64,000 nucleotides of DNA from Nevskia sp. (GCF_021732705.1 NZ_JAKFUM010000014.1:1-64000), one strand, 5' to 3'; shown: positions 46,631-56,298, counted from the stretch's first letter. The notes: generated by a model from the sequence alone, not told the origin. Numbers and translations: made by a program.

Positions 46631-47470
46631 GTGGCGACTTACGTGATCGGCGACATCCAGGGCTGCAACGAGGCGTTGCTTCGCCTGCTCGATCACCTGC
46701 GCTTCGATCCCGCGATCGACGCGCTGTGGCTGGCCGGCGATCTGGTCAACCGTGGTCCGGATTCAGCCGGAACGCTGCGGACCGTGATCAGCCTCGGCGA
46801 ACGTGCCGTGTCGGTGCTCGGCAACCACGATCTGCACCTGCTGGCGGTCGCGGCCGGCGGCAAGCGCGGCCGGCGCGACACGCTCGACGACGTGCTCGAA
46901 GCGCCCGATCGCGAAGCGCTGCTCGGCTGGCTGCGCCGCCAGCCCTTGACCCATCGCAGCGCCGACAACCGCTGGCTGATGCTGCATGCCGGCCTGCCCC
47001 CCGAATGGACCGTGGCGGATGCCGAACGCGCCGCGCGCGAAGTCGAGGCGAGCCTGCGTGGCGACGATGGCGACGAGCTGCTCGCCCGCATGTACGGCGA
47101 TCAGCCGGAGCGCTGGCAGTTGAACCTCACCCGTTGGCCACGGCTGCGCTTCGCGATCAACTGCCTGACCCGGCTGCGTTATTGCAGCGAGGATGGCGTG
47201 CTCTCGCCGGAACCGAAAGGCGCGCCCGGGAGCCAGCCGCCCGGACTGCTGCCGTGGTTCGCCGTGCCCGGGCGTCGCAGTGAAGGCCAGCGCATCGTGT
47301 TCGGACACTGGTCTACCCTGGGTCGGGTGCACTGGCCCGAACATCAGGTCTGGGGGCTGGATACCGGCTGCGTCTGGGGCGGCCGGCTGACTGCGCTGCG
47401 GCTCGACGACGAGCGTCTGTTCAGCATCGACTGCGAGCAGTATCGGCGCCCCGGCGTCGATGCTGACTGA
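46631..47470 (+). CDS. apaH: bis(5'-nucleosyl)-tetraphosphatase, symmetrical
   Basis: 279 residues from the GTG at 46631, with GGAGA about 10 bases upstream; the frame opens earlier but lacks homology. Metallophosphoesterase motifs in order: YVIGDIQGC, AGDLVNRGPDS, LGNHDLHL, LHAGLPPEW and FGHWSTLG. Hydrolyses Ap4A to two ADP and can act as an RNA decapping enzyme. Usually found next to apaG and rsmA; here rsmA is 20 kb away. Confidence 0.95.
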   Translation: MATYVIGDIQGCNEALLRLLDHLRFDPAIDALWLAGDLVNRGPDSAGTLRTVISLGERAVSVLGNHDLHLLAVAAGGKRGRRDTLDDVLEAPDREALLGWLRRQPLTHRSADNRWLMLHAGLPPEWTVADAERAAREVEASLRGDDGDELLARMYGDQPERWQLNLTRWPRLRFAINCLTRLRYCSEDGVLSPEPKGAPGSQPPGLLPWFAVPGRRSEGQRIVFGHWSTLGRVHWPEHQVWGLDTGCVWGGRLTALRLDDERLFSIDCEQYRRPGVDAD

Positions 47471-47497
47471 GCTGCAGCCGCAGCGTCCGGCGCGGGC

Positions 47498-49975
47498 TCA
47501 ATAGCGCGGGACAACGATCTCCGGCTTGCGCTCGGTCAGCAGGAAGCGGCCGATGGCTGGCAGCAGCAGCCAGCTGCACAGCCCATGGACGGCAACCGCA
47601 GCGATCATCAGCAGGACTGCCTGCCGGCCGTCGCCCGTCGCCGCGAGCCCGGCCAGCCCACCCGCCATCAGTGCGAGGCTGGCGGCGAGCACCGCCCGCC
47701 CGGCGCCATCAAGCGACCGCGTCCACGCCAGCGCCACCGCCGCACCGCCCGCCATGGACTGACGCAAGTCGCTGAACAGCAGCAGATTGGCAACCAGTGA
47801 CACGCCTAGCAGTGCGACCAGCTGCGGCAGCCCGACGGCGGTGATCGGGAGGCCGAGGAGCGACATCAGCGCCTGCATCACGACCGTCGCCAGCACCGTC
47901 GGCACCAGGATCGCGATCACGCTCGCCGCATCGCCCAGCAGCCACCACACCGCCAGCGCAAGCACGGCGAGCAGCCCGATCAGCGCCTGCACGGACACGT
48001 CCGCCAATGCCTCGCGGGCCGCCAGCCGCTGTCCGGCCGGGCCACCGGCCAGCTCGGCCTGAACCGGGCACGCAAGCCCGAGATCGAGGCGTGCCTGCGC
48101 CTTCGTCAGCGATCCGGGATCGGTTCTCGCCTTGCGCTGCAGCGCGCAGTACGCGGCATCGACATCCTTGTGGATGTCGTAGAACTCAGCGGCATTCGAG
48201 CCGTTGAACGCCGTGACCCGCTCGGCCAGTGCCGCCAGCGTCACGGGCCGCTCGTCGTTCAGGAAGAGCTGGATCGGCAGTTCGGAGCAGTCGCCATTGA
48301 AGAGCCGGTTCTCGACCGGGATCGGCGCGATGGCCTGGGTCAAGGTCTCGCGATTGCGCGCCAGAACCCGGAACTTGGGCGAGCCTTCCGAGAACGCGGT
48401 CAGCACGCGGCGCGTCGCCTGCGGCAGCGACGCTGTGCCGCTGACACCCGGCACGTTCGCCAGCTGCCACGCCAGCCGATCCACCTGCTCCAGCGTCTCG
48501 GCCCGGGTGCAGGAATCGGGCGCAGTGGACACGCGCACCGTCAGCCGATGTGCGCTGCGCGGAAACTGGCGAGCGATGGCCGCGGCATCGGCCGGATACC
48601 GGCTGGCACTTGGGAACCCTGCCTGATCGGCGGCAAGGCCTGCTGACAGTTCGCGCGATTGCCAGGCGCTGCCGCCGAAGATCATCGCCGCGACGATCAG
48701 CACGCCGATCGCCGGCACCCAGCCGGTCACCGCTCCGCCAATCGCTACCAGCGGCGCCAGCAGATCGCGGCCGCCGGAAGCCGATCGCGCTGGGGCCGTC
48801 GTGCCGACGCGACTCAGCAGCAGCGGCAACAGGCTGCCATTGACGATGACGACGGCAACAAGGCCCAGTGCCACCGCGAGCGCGGTCTGCCGCAGGAGTG
48901 GCAGCTTGGCGATGACGGCCAGTGCGAACACCGCTGCGGCGGTGGCCAGCAGCGCCGACGCTGCCGGGATCGCCAGCCGCCGCCAGCTCTGCAGGCTGGC
49001 TTCGAAGCCGGAACGATGGCCGCCCGCCGCTTCGCGTCGCCAGCCGACGGCAACCTGCGCACCCTGCAGCACCGCCGCCGCCAGCGTCACCAGCACGACG
49101 CCGATCGCCTGCGGATCGAGCGCTGCGCCGACGAGTTTCAGCAGCCCGAGCTGCCAGGTCACCGCAACCAGCGCGCCCGCCGAGACCAGCAGGCCCAAGG
49201 TCGGCGACCCGAGCAAGGTCATCAGCACGATGGCCATCACCGCCGCGCCGATCGCCGCCGGCCGTGCCAATGCCGGCAAACCTGCTTCGAGCGCGACAGC
49301 CAGTGCCGGGCCGCCGCTGACTGCGACGCTGAAATCACTGCCGGCGCTGCCGATCACGGCACGCGCCGCAGCATCGAGCCGACGCGCAAGCTGACGGCGC
49401 TCGGCGGCCGTCGCACCGGCCCGTGCACGGGCTTCGATCAGCGCGCTGCGCTGGTCGGCACTGACGTACTGCCCGATCAGTTCGGCATCGATGACGCTGG
49501 CGCGGATCTTTGCGAGTTGCGGAGGCGTCGCCGCCGTCGGCACGAAGTCTTCCGGGATCACGCTGGCGCCGCGATACGCGCCCTCCACCACCTCGACGTA
49601 GCGCAACGCCGGCGAGAACAGCGAGCGCACCGAGGCCGGGTCGATGCCCGGCATCGCGCCGACCGCTTCGGTCAAGGTCTTGAGCCGGAACAGGAATCCG
49701 GCTGTGTACAGATCATTGCCGCGCGTGCTCAGGGCGATGCGGATGCGGCCGGGCGCGTCGGCGGGATCGGCCGGATCGGCGTCAGCGCCATCCTGAATCA
49801 CGGTCGACGCAACATGCTCGCGATCATCGGCAGCGGTCACCGTCAGCCGGGTGGCCTGCCAGCCGAGCAGCACGGTCAGCAGGGCCAGCAGGGCCAGGGT
49901 GAACGGCCGGCGAGCGAAGATCAGCGGTTCGATTGCGCGAACGAGGCGGACATCCAGCGGCAGACGCGCGGCCAT
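47498..49975 (-). CDS. MMPL/RND-superfamily transporter
   Basis: 825 residues from the ATG at 49975, which overlaps the stop of the upstream Ycf48-like gene by one base (TGATG). Two halves each have one membrane helix, a large extracytoplasmic loop (about residues 40-195 and 430-610) and five further helices, the MMPL/SSD-like RND plan. Proteins of this kind paired with Ycf48-like partners occur in proteobacterial operons implicated in lipid or aromatic-compound export. The cargo cannot be predicted here. Confidence 0.82.
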   Translation of the reverse strand: MAARLPLDVRLVRAIEPLIFARRPFTLALLALLTVLLGWQATRLTVTAADDREHVASTVIQDGADADPADPADAPGRIRIALSTRGNDLYTAGFLFRLKTLTEAVGAMPGIDPASVRSLFSPALRYVEVVEGAYRGASVIPEDFVPTAATPPQLAKIRASVIDAELIGQYVSADQRSALIEARARAGATAAERRQLARRLDAAARAVIGSAGSDFSVAVSGGPALAVALEAGLPALARPAAIGAAVMAIVLMTLLGSPTLGLLVSAGALVAVTWQLGLLKLVGAALDPQAIGVVLVTLAAAVLQGAQVAVGWRREAAGGHRSGFEASLQSWRRLAIPAASALLATAAAVFALAVIAKLPLLRQTALAVALGLVAVVIVNGSLLPLLLSRVGTTAPARSASGGRDLLAPLVAIGGAVTGWVPAIGVLIVAAMIFGGSAWQSRELSAGLAADQAGFPSASRYPADAAAIARQFPRSAHRLTVRVSTAPDSCTRAETLEQVDRLAWQLANVPGVSGTASLPQATRRVLTAFSEGSPKFRVLARNRETLTQAIAPIPVENRLFNGDCSELPIQLFLNDERPVTLAALAERVTAFNGSNAAEFYDIHKDVDAAYCALQRKARTDPGSLTKAQARLDLGLACPVQAELAGGPAGQRLAAREALADVSVQALIGLLAVLALAVWWLLGDAASVIAILVPTVLATVVMQALMSLLGLPITAVGLPQLVALLGVSLVANLLLFSDLRQSMAGGAAVALAWTRSLDGAGRAVLAASLALMAGGLAGLAATGDGRQAVLLMIAAVAVHGLCSWLLLPAIGRFLLTERKPEIVVPRY

Positions 49976-51006
49976 CAGCGCACCCGCCCGAGCGACTGCA
50001 GGCCGCGCTCGCCGCTGACGACGAGGCTGGACTGCCACAACGTCGCCGACGAATACGCGGTGCCGGATTCCCCGGTCAGCTTTCGGGTGGCGAGGCTGGC
50101 GGGGTCCGCGATGACGATCGTGCCGTTGTCGCCGACCAGCGCGATGCGCGCGCGGTCCAGCGCGGTACAGCCGTAGAACGCGGCCGACGTGCCGGTGTCG
50201 AGCGCGCGCCAAGCGCCGGCGCGAACATCCCGCGTCAGGTAGGCCTTGCCGCGCAGGCCGCAGACCAGCGCACCGCCGCCGGGTACCGCCACGGCGCCGA
50301 ACAAGGTCGAATTCACCGGCGATTTCAGGCGCTTCCAGGTTCGGCCCCGATCGCTCGACAGCACCAGCCGCCCCTGTTCGCCGGTCACCAGCAGATCGCC
50401 GTCGGCGAGCCGGGTGATGCTGTAGAGATTCAGCTCGTCGGTGTCGAAGGCCGGCGACGACACCGGTTCCCAGTTGCCGCCCCCGTCCTCGGTCCGCAGC
50501 ACCAGCCCGAAACCGCCGACGGCGAATCCGGTGTTCGCGTCGAGGAATTCGATGTCGAGCAGCGGCTTTTCGAGCTCGGGCTGGAAGTTCTGCAGTTGCC
50601 AGGTCTTGCCGCCGTCGACCGTCGCGACGACCACCGCGTCATGCCCCACCGCCCAGCCATGCTCGGCGTCGACGAAGCGCACGGCGGTCAGCGCCGAGCG
50701 CACCGGCACCGTCACCTGTGCCCACTTCTGGCCATCGATCGACGCGAGGATGTGACCGCGATCGCCGACCGCGATCAGGCGCTTGCCGGTGTCCACGACA
50801 TCGAGCATCAGCCCTTTCGATGCCAGCGGCTCGAGGTCCGCAGCGCGCGGCTGGTAGATCGGCGTCGGCTCCGCTGACGGTGCGGCGGCGTCTTGGGCAC
50901 GCGCGCCGCCGATGGCGACTCCGATCAGGCTCAGCGCCGCGACGGCCAGCAGGAGATGCCGCGACGACGGCAGGGCAAGCACGGGACGGTCAGGCGTGGC
51001 GGGCAT
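49975..51006 (-). CDS. Ycf48/BNR-repeat beta-propeller protein
   Basis: 343 residues. Signal peptide (LLLAVAALSLIGVAIGGARA), then about six propeller blades with BNR-type motifs such as VATVDGGKTWQLQ and LSSDRGRTWKRL, and NTGFAVGGFGLVLRTEDGG. Homologous to the photosystem II assembly factor Ycf48 fold, used in non-phototrophs as a periplasmic accessory protein. Translationally coupled to the downstream MMPL transporter, so it is probably its periplasmic partner. Confidence 0.87.
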   Translation of the reverse strand: MPATPDRPVLALPSSRHLLLAVAALSLIGVAIGGARAQDAAAPSAEPTPIYQPRAADLEPLASKGLMLDVVDTGKRLIAVGDRGHILASIDGQKWAQVTVPVRSALTAVRFVDAEHGWAVGHDAVVVATVDGGKTWQLQNFQPELEKPLLDIEFLDANTGFAVGGFGLVLRTEDGGGNWEPVSSPAFDTDELNLYSITRLADGDLLVTGEQGRLVLSSDRGRTWKRLKSPVNSTLFGAVAVPGGGALVCGLRGKAYLTRDVRAGAWRALDTGTSAAFYGCTALDRARIALVGDNGTIVIADPASLATRKLTGESGTAYSSATLWQSSLVVSGERGLQSLGRVR

Positions 51007-51153
51007 TCGGAATCAGGACGGGCGGCTTAGAACGGCGGGCGCAGTCGCGCGGAATCGGTGGCTGGCGCCGTGGCGATCGCGTCATCGGCCGCCGTTGTAG
51101 CAAACGCGCGGCCTCGCTGTCTTGGCGCGCGCCGCATTCCGCCCTGTCGCGGC

Positions 51154-51888
51154 TCAGCGCGCGATCCAGATCGTCGCGACCATCCGGCCGCAGATGCCAT
51201 CGCGACGGAACGAGTAGAAGCGCGCCGGATCGGAATACGTGCAGATGCCGCCGCCGTGAACCTGAGTGACGCCAGCGACGGCCAACCGCTGGCGCGCGAG
51301 GGCGAACAGATTGGCGCGGTGCTTGCCCGGTGTGCCGGTCGGCCGGAAGTTCTTCGCCGCGTCGGCGTCGACCGCGACGAACGCGTTGCGCACGTCGTCC
51401 CCGACTTCGAAGGCGTCGGGTCCGATCGCCGGACCCAGCCAGGCGATCAGCCGAGACGGCGGCACCGGCAGCGCCGCGACGGTGTTTTCAAGCACGCCGC
51501 CGGACAACCCGCGCCAGCCTGCGTGGGCGGCGGCGACCACCGTGGCGTCGAGATCGCAGAACAGCACCGGCAGGCAGTCGGCCGCCTGCACCGCGCAGAC
51601 CACGCCCGGTCGATCGGTCCACGCGGCATCGGCATCGGGCTCGGCCGGTTCGTGCGGCACGCGGACCACGCGCGAACCGTGCACCTGATGAATCCAGTCC
51701 GGCGTCTGCGGCAGCTTCAGCGCCGCGAACAGCAGCCGCCGGTTCTCGCTGACGTTGTCGCTGTCATCGCCACTGCTGCGGCCGATGTTCAGACCGGCGA
51801 AGCGGCCCTGGCTGATGCCGCCTTCGCGGGTCGAACAGGCAGCGCGGATCGCGGCAGGTGCCGGCCAGTCCGGAATGATCGGGTTCAT
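51154..51888 (-). CDS. pgeF: laccase-domain purine nucleoside phosphorylase YfiH/PgeF
   Basis: 244 residues, multicopper-oxidoreductase-fold (Cu-oxidase_4/YfiH). Metal-site motifs are IHQVHGSRV, the Cys of QAADCLPVLF and the His of AAAHAGWRGL. The family acts on purine nucleosides and has a role in peptidoglycan-precursor quality control in E. coli. Follows rluD on the same strand with a 45-base gap, as in E. coli rluD-yfiH. Confidence 0.9.
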   Translation of the reverse strand: MNPIIPDWPAPAAIRAACSTREGGISQGRFAGLNIGRSSGDDSDNVSENRRLLFAALKLPQTPDWIHQVHGSRVVRVPHEPAEPDADAAWTDRPGVVCAVQAADCLPVLFCDLDATVVAAAHAGWRGLSGGVLENTVAALPVPPSRLIAWLGPAIGPDAFEVGDDVRNAFVAVDADAAKNFRPTGTPGKHRANLFALARQRLAVAGVTQVHGGGICTYSDPARFYSFRRDGICGRMVATIWIAR

Positions 51889-51933
51889 CGCTTGCGACCT
51901 CGGTTCGGGCGCGGTCGCTGTCCGACCGCCGAG

Positions 51934-52884
51934 TCAGGCTTGTGCCGCGCGCAGCCGATCCAGCAGGCGCTGCATGTCCGGCGGGGCTTCCGCCGAAAAG
52001 TGCAGCTCCTCGCCCGTGATCGGATGTTCCAGACGCAGTTCGCGGGCGTGCAGGGCCTGTCGCGGGAAGCCGTTCAGGGCCTTGCGCAGGTCCTCGCCGA
52101 TGTTCCGGCCGCGCGTGACCTTGCCGCCGTAGACTGCGTCGCCGACGATCGGATGCAGTATCTGAGCCATGTGCACGCGAATCTGATGGGTGCGCCCGGT
52201 TTCGAGCTTGACCCGCAGCAGCGTGTGATGGGTGAAACGCTCGCTGACCCGGTAGTGCGTCACCGCCGGGCGCCCCTCGCTGACCACCGCCATCTTCAGG
52301 CGATTGCGCGGATCGCGTCCGATGGGCATGTCGACCGTGCCGCCTGCGGTGACCGCGCCGTTGACCACGGCGTCGTACTCGCGGTTGATCTCGCGTGCCG
52401 CCATGTCCGACACCAGCCGGGTATAGGCCTCCAGCGTCAGGCCGACGATCAGCAGGCCGCTGGTGTCCTTGTCGAGCCGATGGACCAGCCCGGCACGCGG
52501 CAGCAGGTCGGTCTGCGGAAAGCGGTGCAGCAGCGCGTTCTGCATCGTGCTGTCGGCCTGCCCGGCACCGGGGTGCACGGTCAGGCCCGGCGGCTTGTTG
52601 ATGACGGCGATGTCGTCGTCCTCGTAGACCACGTCGAGCGGAATCGCCTGCGGCTTGTCGTTGCCGGCCAGCGGCTGCTCGTCGACGGTGAGATCAAGCT
52701 GATCCCCGGCCGCCACCGGCTGCCGCGCCTTCTCGGGCACGGCGCCATTCACGCGCAGGTCACCCGACTCGATCCAGCTTTTCAGCCGGCCTCGCGAATA
52801 CATCGGGAACAACTGTGCGGCCACGGCGTCCAAACGCTGGCCGGCGAGGTGATCCGGCACCGCCGCCTGCTCGGTGCGGCTCAT
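51934..52884 (-). CDS. rluD: 23S rRNA pseudouridine synthase RluD
   Basis: 316 residues from the ATG at 52884; a GTG at 52893 is possible. An N-terminal S4 domain (about residues 12-65, GQRLDAVAAQLFPMYSRGRLK) and the RluA-type catalytic domain with HRLDKDTSGLL (catalytic Asp near residue 135). Modifies U1911, U1915 and U1917 of helix 69 in the family. Divergent from bamD over 84 bp, the arrangement found in E. coli. Confidence 0.94.
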   Translation of the reverse strand: MSRTEQAAVPDHLAGQRLDAVAAQLFPMYSRGRLKSWIESGDLRVNGAVPEKARQPVAAGDQLDLTVDEQPLAGNDKPQAIPLDVVYEDDDIAVINKPPGLTVHPGAGQADSTMQNALLHRFPQTDLLPRAGLVHRLDKDTSGLLIVGLTLEAYTRLVSDMAAREINREYDAVVNGAVTAGGTVDMPIGRDPRNRLKMAVVSEGRPAVTHYRVSERFTHHTLLRVKLETGRTHQIRVHMAQILHPIVGDAVYGGKVTRGRNIGEDLRKALNGFPRQALHARELRLEHPITGEELHFSAEAPPDMQRLLDRLRAAQA

Positions 52885-52968
52885 GAGCGGCACGTCCTGC
52901 GCCGCGGCTGGGGCCGGCAGCCATCGGCTATACTCGATTTTCGACTCAACTCGCTGATTCTCCGCGTA

Positions 52969-54510
52969 ATGACCAAACGCTCCTTCCGCGGCCTGTCCGC
53001 TCCGCGTGCCCTGCGTGTTCTTGGCATCGTGTCGCTAGCCGTCGCCGTCACGGCCTGCTCGTCCAAGACGCCTCGTGCCGATCGTCCGGACAACCCGTTC
53101 CGCACCGGTCAGCAGGATGGCCCGGGCTCGACGACGCCGCAGTCCGAGAAGGCGCTGAAGCTCGAAGCGAGTCAGGCGTATCGACTCGCCCACGATGCGC
53201 TGCAGACCGGCGACTACGAAACCGCGAACAAGCGCTTTACGCAGCTGATTGCGCGGTATCCGTTCACCGAGTACTCGACCCAGGCCGAGCTCGAGAAGAT
53301 CTTCGCGCAGTATCGCAGCTTCCAGCCGGATGAAGCGGTGCTGGCGGCCGATCGCTTCCTGCGCGAACACCCGCGCCATCCGCGCGCGGACTACGTGCAG
53401 TACCTCAAGGGCCTGACCAATTCCGCCCGCAGCAACGGCATCAGCGACTTCCTGCCGCTCGACACCAGCAAGAAGGACGTGCTGAACGAGCGCCGCGCGT
53501 TCGATGACTTCGCCCTGCTGCTGCAGCGCTATCCCACCAGCCTGTACGCCGGCGATGCCCGCAAGCGGATGGTCTATCTGCGCAACCGCATCGCATCGCA
53601 CGAGCTGTCGATCTTGAAGTTCTACGTCAAGCGCCAGGCCTGGGTCGCGGTGTCGAAGCGCGCCGAGAACCTGATCGCCGAATATCCGGGCGCGCCCGCC
53701 ACTGCCGAAGCGCTGACCTTGCTGAAGCTGAGCTACAGCAAGCTCGGTCTGAAGCCGCAGTCCGAAGACATCACGAAGATCATCGCGGCGAATACCAACT
53801 CCATCCGCTTGGCCGATGCGCGCCCGCCGAAGCCGGGGCCGCGCAGCGTCGTCGGCGAAGACGGTGCGGTGGTCTCGGCGCTGGTCGTGCCGAGTGCCTC
53901 GGCCGCCCCGGAGGCGGCGCAGGCCGCAGCCGCAGCACCGGAAGCACCGGAAGCACCGAAGGGCTTCTTCGGCCGCATCGGCAGCTTTTTCGATGCGCTG
54001 AACAAGACGTACACGATCGGCAAGGACGATGCTGCGGCTGCGCCGGCCGCTGCCGCGACGGCCACCCGTTCCGCCAAGCCCGCGGCGTCGTCGAACGACA
54101 CGCCGTCCGCCTCGCTGACCACCGGTCCGTACAGTGGTCCGGACACGGTGATCGAGATCGCGCCGGCAACCCCGTCTGCCGCGCCGGTGCCGACGGCCGG
54201 GCCGACGCCCGCCGACGGCGCGCCCAAGAGCCCCGGCAACGTGCTGGCTGCGCCTGCCCCCCCGCAGCCGCCGGCCGATGGCGCGCCGAAGTCACCGGCG
54301 GCCTCCGCCACGAAGCCGAAGGAGAAAGGCGGCTTCCTCGATTTCCTGAACAAGTCTTACGACATCGGCGGATCGAAAAAGAAGCCTGATGCGGCGGCGC
54401 CAGCGGCAGACGGCGCCACGCCGGCCGCCGCGGATGCCACGGCTACGTCGGCCGACCAGGCGGGTGAAGAAAAGACCGAAACCCCGAAGCCGGCCGACGC
54501 CGGCCAGTGA
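52969..54510 (+). CDS. bamD: outer-membrane assembly lipoprotein BamD with long C-terminal extension
   Basis: 513 residues from the ATG at 52969. Lipoprotein signal ending VTAC (Cys31), then the BamD TPR region (about residues 55-285: AHDALQTGDYETANKRFTQLI, FLREHPRHPRADY, ILKFYVKRQAWVAVSKRAENLI). Normal BamD ends near residue 250-280; here about 230 further residues follow. They are rich in Ala and Pro and contain two related motifs, KGFFGRIGSFFDALNKTYTIG-like (residues 331-351) and KGGFLDFLNKSYDIGG (residues 453-468). The repeat PADGAPKSP occurs twice between them. Essential for beta-barrel insertion; the role of the tail is unknown. Confidence 0.93.
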   Translation: MTKRSFRGLSAPRALRVLGIVSLAVAVTACSSKTPRADRPDNPFRTGQQDGPGSTTPQSEKALKLEASQAYRLAHDALQTGDYETANKRFTQLIARYPFTEYSTQAELEKIFAQYRSFQPDEAVLAADRFLREHPRHPRADYVQYLKGLTNSARSNGISDFLPLDTSKKDVLNERRAFDDFALLLQRYPTSLYAGDARKRMVYLRNRIASHELSILKFYVKRQAWVAVSKRAENLIAEYPGAPATAEALTLLKLSYSKLGLKPQSEDITKIIAANTNSIRLADARPPKPGPRSVVGEDGAVVSALVVPSASAAPEAAQAAAAAPEAPEAPKGFFGRIGSFFDALNKTYTIGKDDAAAAPAAAATATRSAKPAASSNDTPSASLTTGPYSGPDTVIEIAPATPSAAPVPTAGPTPADGAPKSPGNVLAAPAPPQPPADGAPKSPAASATKPKEKGGFLDFLNKSYDIGGSKKKPDAAAPAADGATPAAADATATSADQAGEEKTETPKPADAGQ

Positions 54511-54514
54511 CGCG

Positions 54515-54555
54515 CCGGGTTCCACCGCCGACGATCGTCCAGCGGTGGAATCCGG
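54515..54555. terminator. hairpin between convergent bamD and nadE
   Basis: TTCCACCGC (54520-54528) pairs perfectly with GCGGTGGAA (54542-54550). Flanking CCGG pairs extend the stem past one mismatch. No T-tract on either strand. The convergent position suggests a shared termination or 3'-end stabilising structure. Confidence 0.5.
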
Positions 54556-54564
54556 CAGCTCGGC

Positions 54565-56205
54565 TCAGCGGTCGCCGTAGACCGCGGTAATCGGATAGCG
54601 CCGCTCGCGCCCGAACGCGCACGGCGTGACCTTCGGCCCCGGCGGCGCCTGCCGGCGCTTGTACTCCGAACGCCGCACCAGTCCGGCCACGCGCCGGACC
54701 GTCGCCTCCTCGAAACCCATCGCCACGATTTCCGCGATCGACAGGCTGCGTTCGACGTAGGCCTCGAGAATCGGGTCCAGCACCTCGTAGGGCGGCAGCG
54801 AGTCGGAATCCTTCTGGTCCGGCCGCAGCTCGGCGGTCGGCGGACGGGTGATCACGCGCTCCGGAATCACCGGCAGCCCCGGCGGCGATATCGCATTGCG
54901 ATAGCGCGCGAGGTCGTAGACCAGCGTCTTGTAGACGTCCTTGATCGGCGCGAAACCGCCGCACATGTCGCCGTACAGCGTGGCGTAGCCGACCGCCATC
55001 TCGCTCTTGTTGCCGGTGGTCAGCACCACGCTGCCGAACTTGTTCGACAGCGCCATCAGCAGCACGCCACGACTGCGCGACTGCATGTTTTCCTCGGTCA
55101 GATCGATCGGGCGATCGCCGAACAGCGGTGCCAGGGTCTCGTTGAATGCGCTGAACGGCTTTTCGATCGGCAGCACCGAATAGCGGATGCCGAGCCGTTC
55201 GGCTTCGATCCGGGCATCGTCGTTCGACATGTCGAGCGTATAGCGTGACGGCAGCGACACGGCCCAGACCTTGTCCGGTCCGAGCGCATCGGCGGCGATC
55301 GCGGCGATCAGCGCCGAATCGATGCCGCCGGACAAACCCAGCAGCACGCCGGGAAAGCCGTTGCGCGTGACGTAATCGCGCGTCGCCTGCACCAGCGCCC
55401 GATAGACCTCGGCCGGCGTTTCGAGCGCTTCACGCACGTCGCCACGTGGCACCACACCCTCGAGCGTGATCGGAAACACGCCTTCGGCAAACAGCGGCGC
55501 GCGGAAGGCGACGGCGCCATCGGCCGTGATCGCGGTCGAATCGCCGTCGAACACGATGTCGTCCTGGCCGCCCGTGCAGTTGACGTAGACGATCGGCAGT
55601 CCGGTTTCCGATGCCCGCTGGCGCAGCACGGCGAGTCGTTCGGCCGGCTTGCCGATGTTGTAAGGCGAGGCGTTGATGTTCAGCAGCAGCTCGGCACCGG
55701 CGGCCTTCGCCAGACGCGCCGGACCTTCGCCCCAGATGTCCTCGCAGATGCACAGGCCGATCGAGCGGCCCGCAAGTTCGAACACGGTGGCGGTGGGCGC
55801 GCCGGCGCGGAAGTGGCGCTTCTCGTCGAACACCCCGTAGTTCGGCAGCAGCTGCTTGCGGGCGCGGGCGATCAGCACGCCGTCGCGGTAGACCGACGCG
55901 GCGTTGTACAGCACGCGCGCAGTCCCTTCGGCAACGTATTCGGGATGGCCGACGACGATGTCGATGCCGCGCGCCGCCTCCGCAATCTTCGCCAGGCCTG
56001 CTTCGATCGCCGCGGGAATCGCGGAGCGCAGCAGCAGGTCGTCCGGCGGATAGCCGATCACGGCCAGTTCCGGTGTCGCGACCAGCGATGCACCGAGCGC
56101 GTCGCGGGCATGAACCGCCGCGGCGATGATCTTCTCGACATTGCCTTCGATGTCGCCGACCCAGAGGTTGAGTTGGGCGGCGGCGAGGGTCAGCGGCTTG
56201 TTCAT
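54565..56205 (-). CDS. nadE: glutamine-dependent NAD+ synthetase
   Basis: 546 residues from the ATG at 56205 (MNKPLTLAAAQLN); upstream starts lie in the sucCD terminator region. N-terminal nitrilase-type glutaminase domain (about residues 1-255, with nucleophile Cys in GLCICEDIWGEG). C-terminal NAD synthase domain with the pyrophosphate loop LGLSGGIDSAL (about residue 290) and VVLTTGNKSEMAVGY. Amidates nicotinate adenine dinucleotide. Together with nadB the window holds the first and last de novo NAD steps. Confidence 0.95.
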   Translation of the reverse strand: MNKPLTLAAAQLNLWVGDIEGNVEKIIAAAVHARDALGASLVATPELAVIGYPPDDLLLRSAIPAAIEAGLAKIAEAARGIDIVVGHPEYVAEGTARVLYNAASVYRDGVLIARARKQLLPNYGVFDEKRHFRAGAPTATVFELAGRSIGLCICEDIWGEGPARLAKAAGAELLLNINASPYNIGKPAERLAVLRQRASETGLPIVYVNCTGGQDDIVFDGDSTAITADGAVAFRAPLFAEGVFPITLEGVVPRGDVREALETPAEVYRALVQATRDYVTRNGFPGVLLGLSGGIDSALIAAIAADALGPDKVWAVSLPSRYTLDMSNDDARIEAERLGIRYSVLPIEKPFSAFNETLAPLFGDRPIDLTEENMQSRSRGVLLMALSNKFGSVVLTTGNKSEMAVGYATLYGDMCGGFAPIKDVYKTLVYDLARYRNAISPPGLPVIPERVITRPPTAELRPDQKDSDSLPPYEVLDPILEAYVERSLSIAEIVAMGFEEATVRRVAGLVRRSEYKRRQAPPGPKVTPCAFGRERRYPITAVYGDR

Positions 56206-56240
56206 CGGCATTCCAGAAAGCGAGCGTCGTGCCCGGCACG

Positions 56241-56274
56241 ATAAACGAGAAAGGGCGCGACGAATCGCGCCCTT
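56241..56274 (-). terminator. intrinsic terminator of sucCD
   Basis: A perfect 10-bp stem, AAGGGCGCGA (56251-56260) with TCGCGCCCTT (56265-56274), and a CGAA loop. On the minus strand it is followed by a T-rich stretch (TCTCGTTTAT). Lies 24 bases after the sucD stop and just upstream of nadE. Confidence 0.8.
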
Positions 56275-56298
56275 CCCGGACATCGCACCGCTGCGGGA

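Noticed and set aside
51058-52968. Long open frame upstream of and in frame with bamD
   Set aside because: It runs antisense through yfiH and rluD with no homology. The lipoprotein signal sets the start at 52969.
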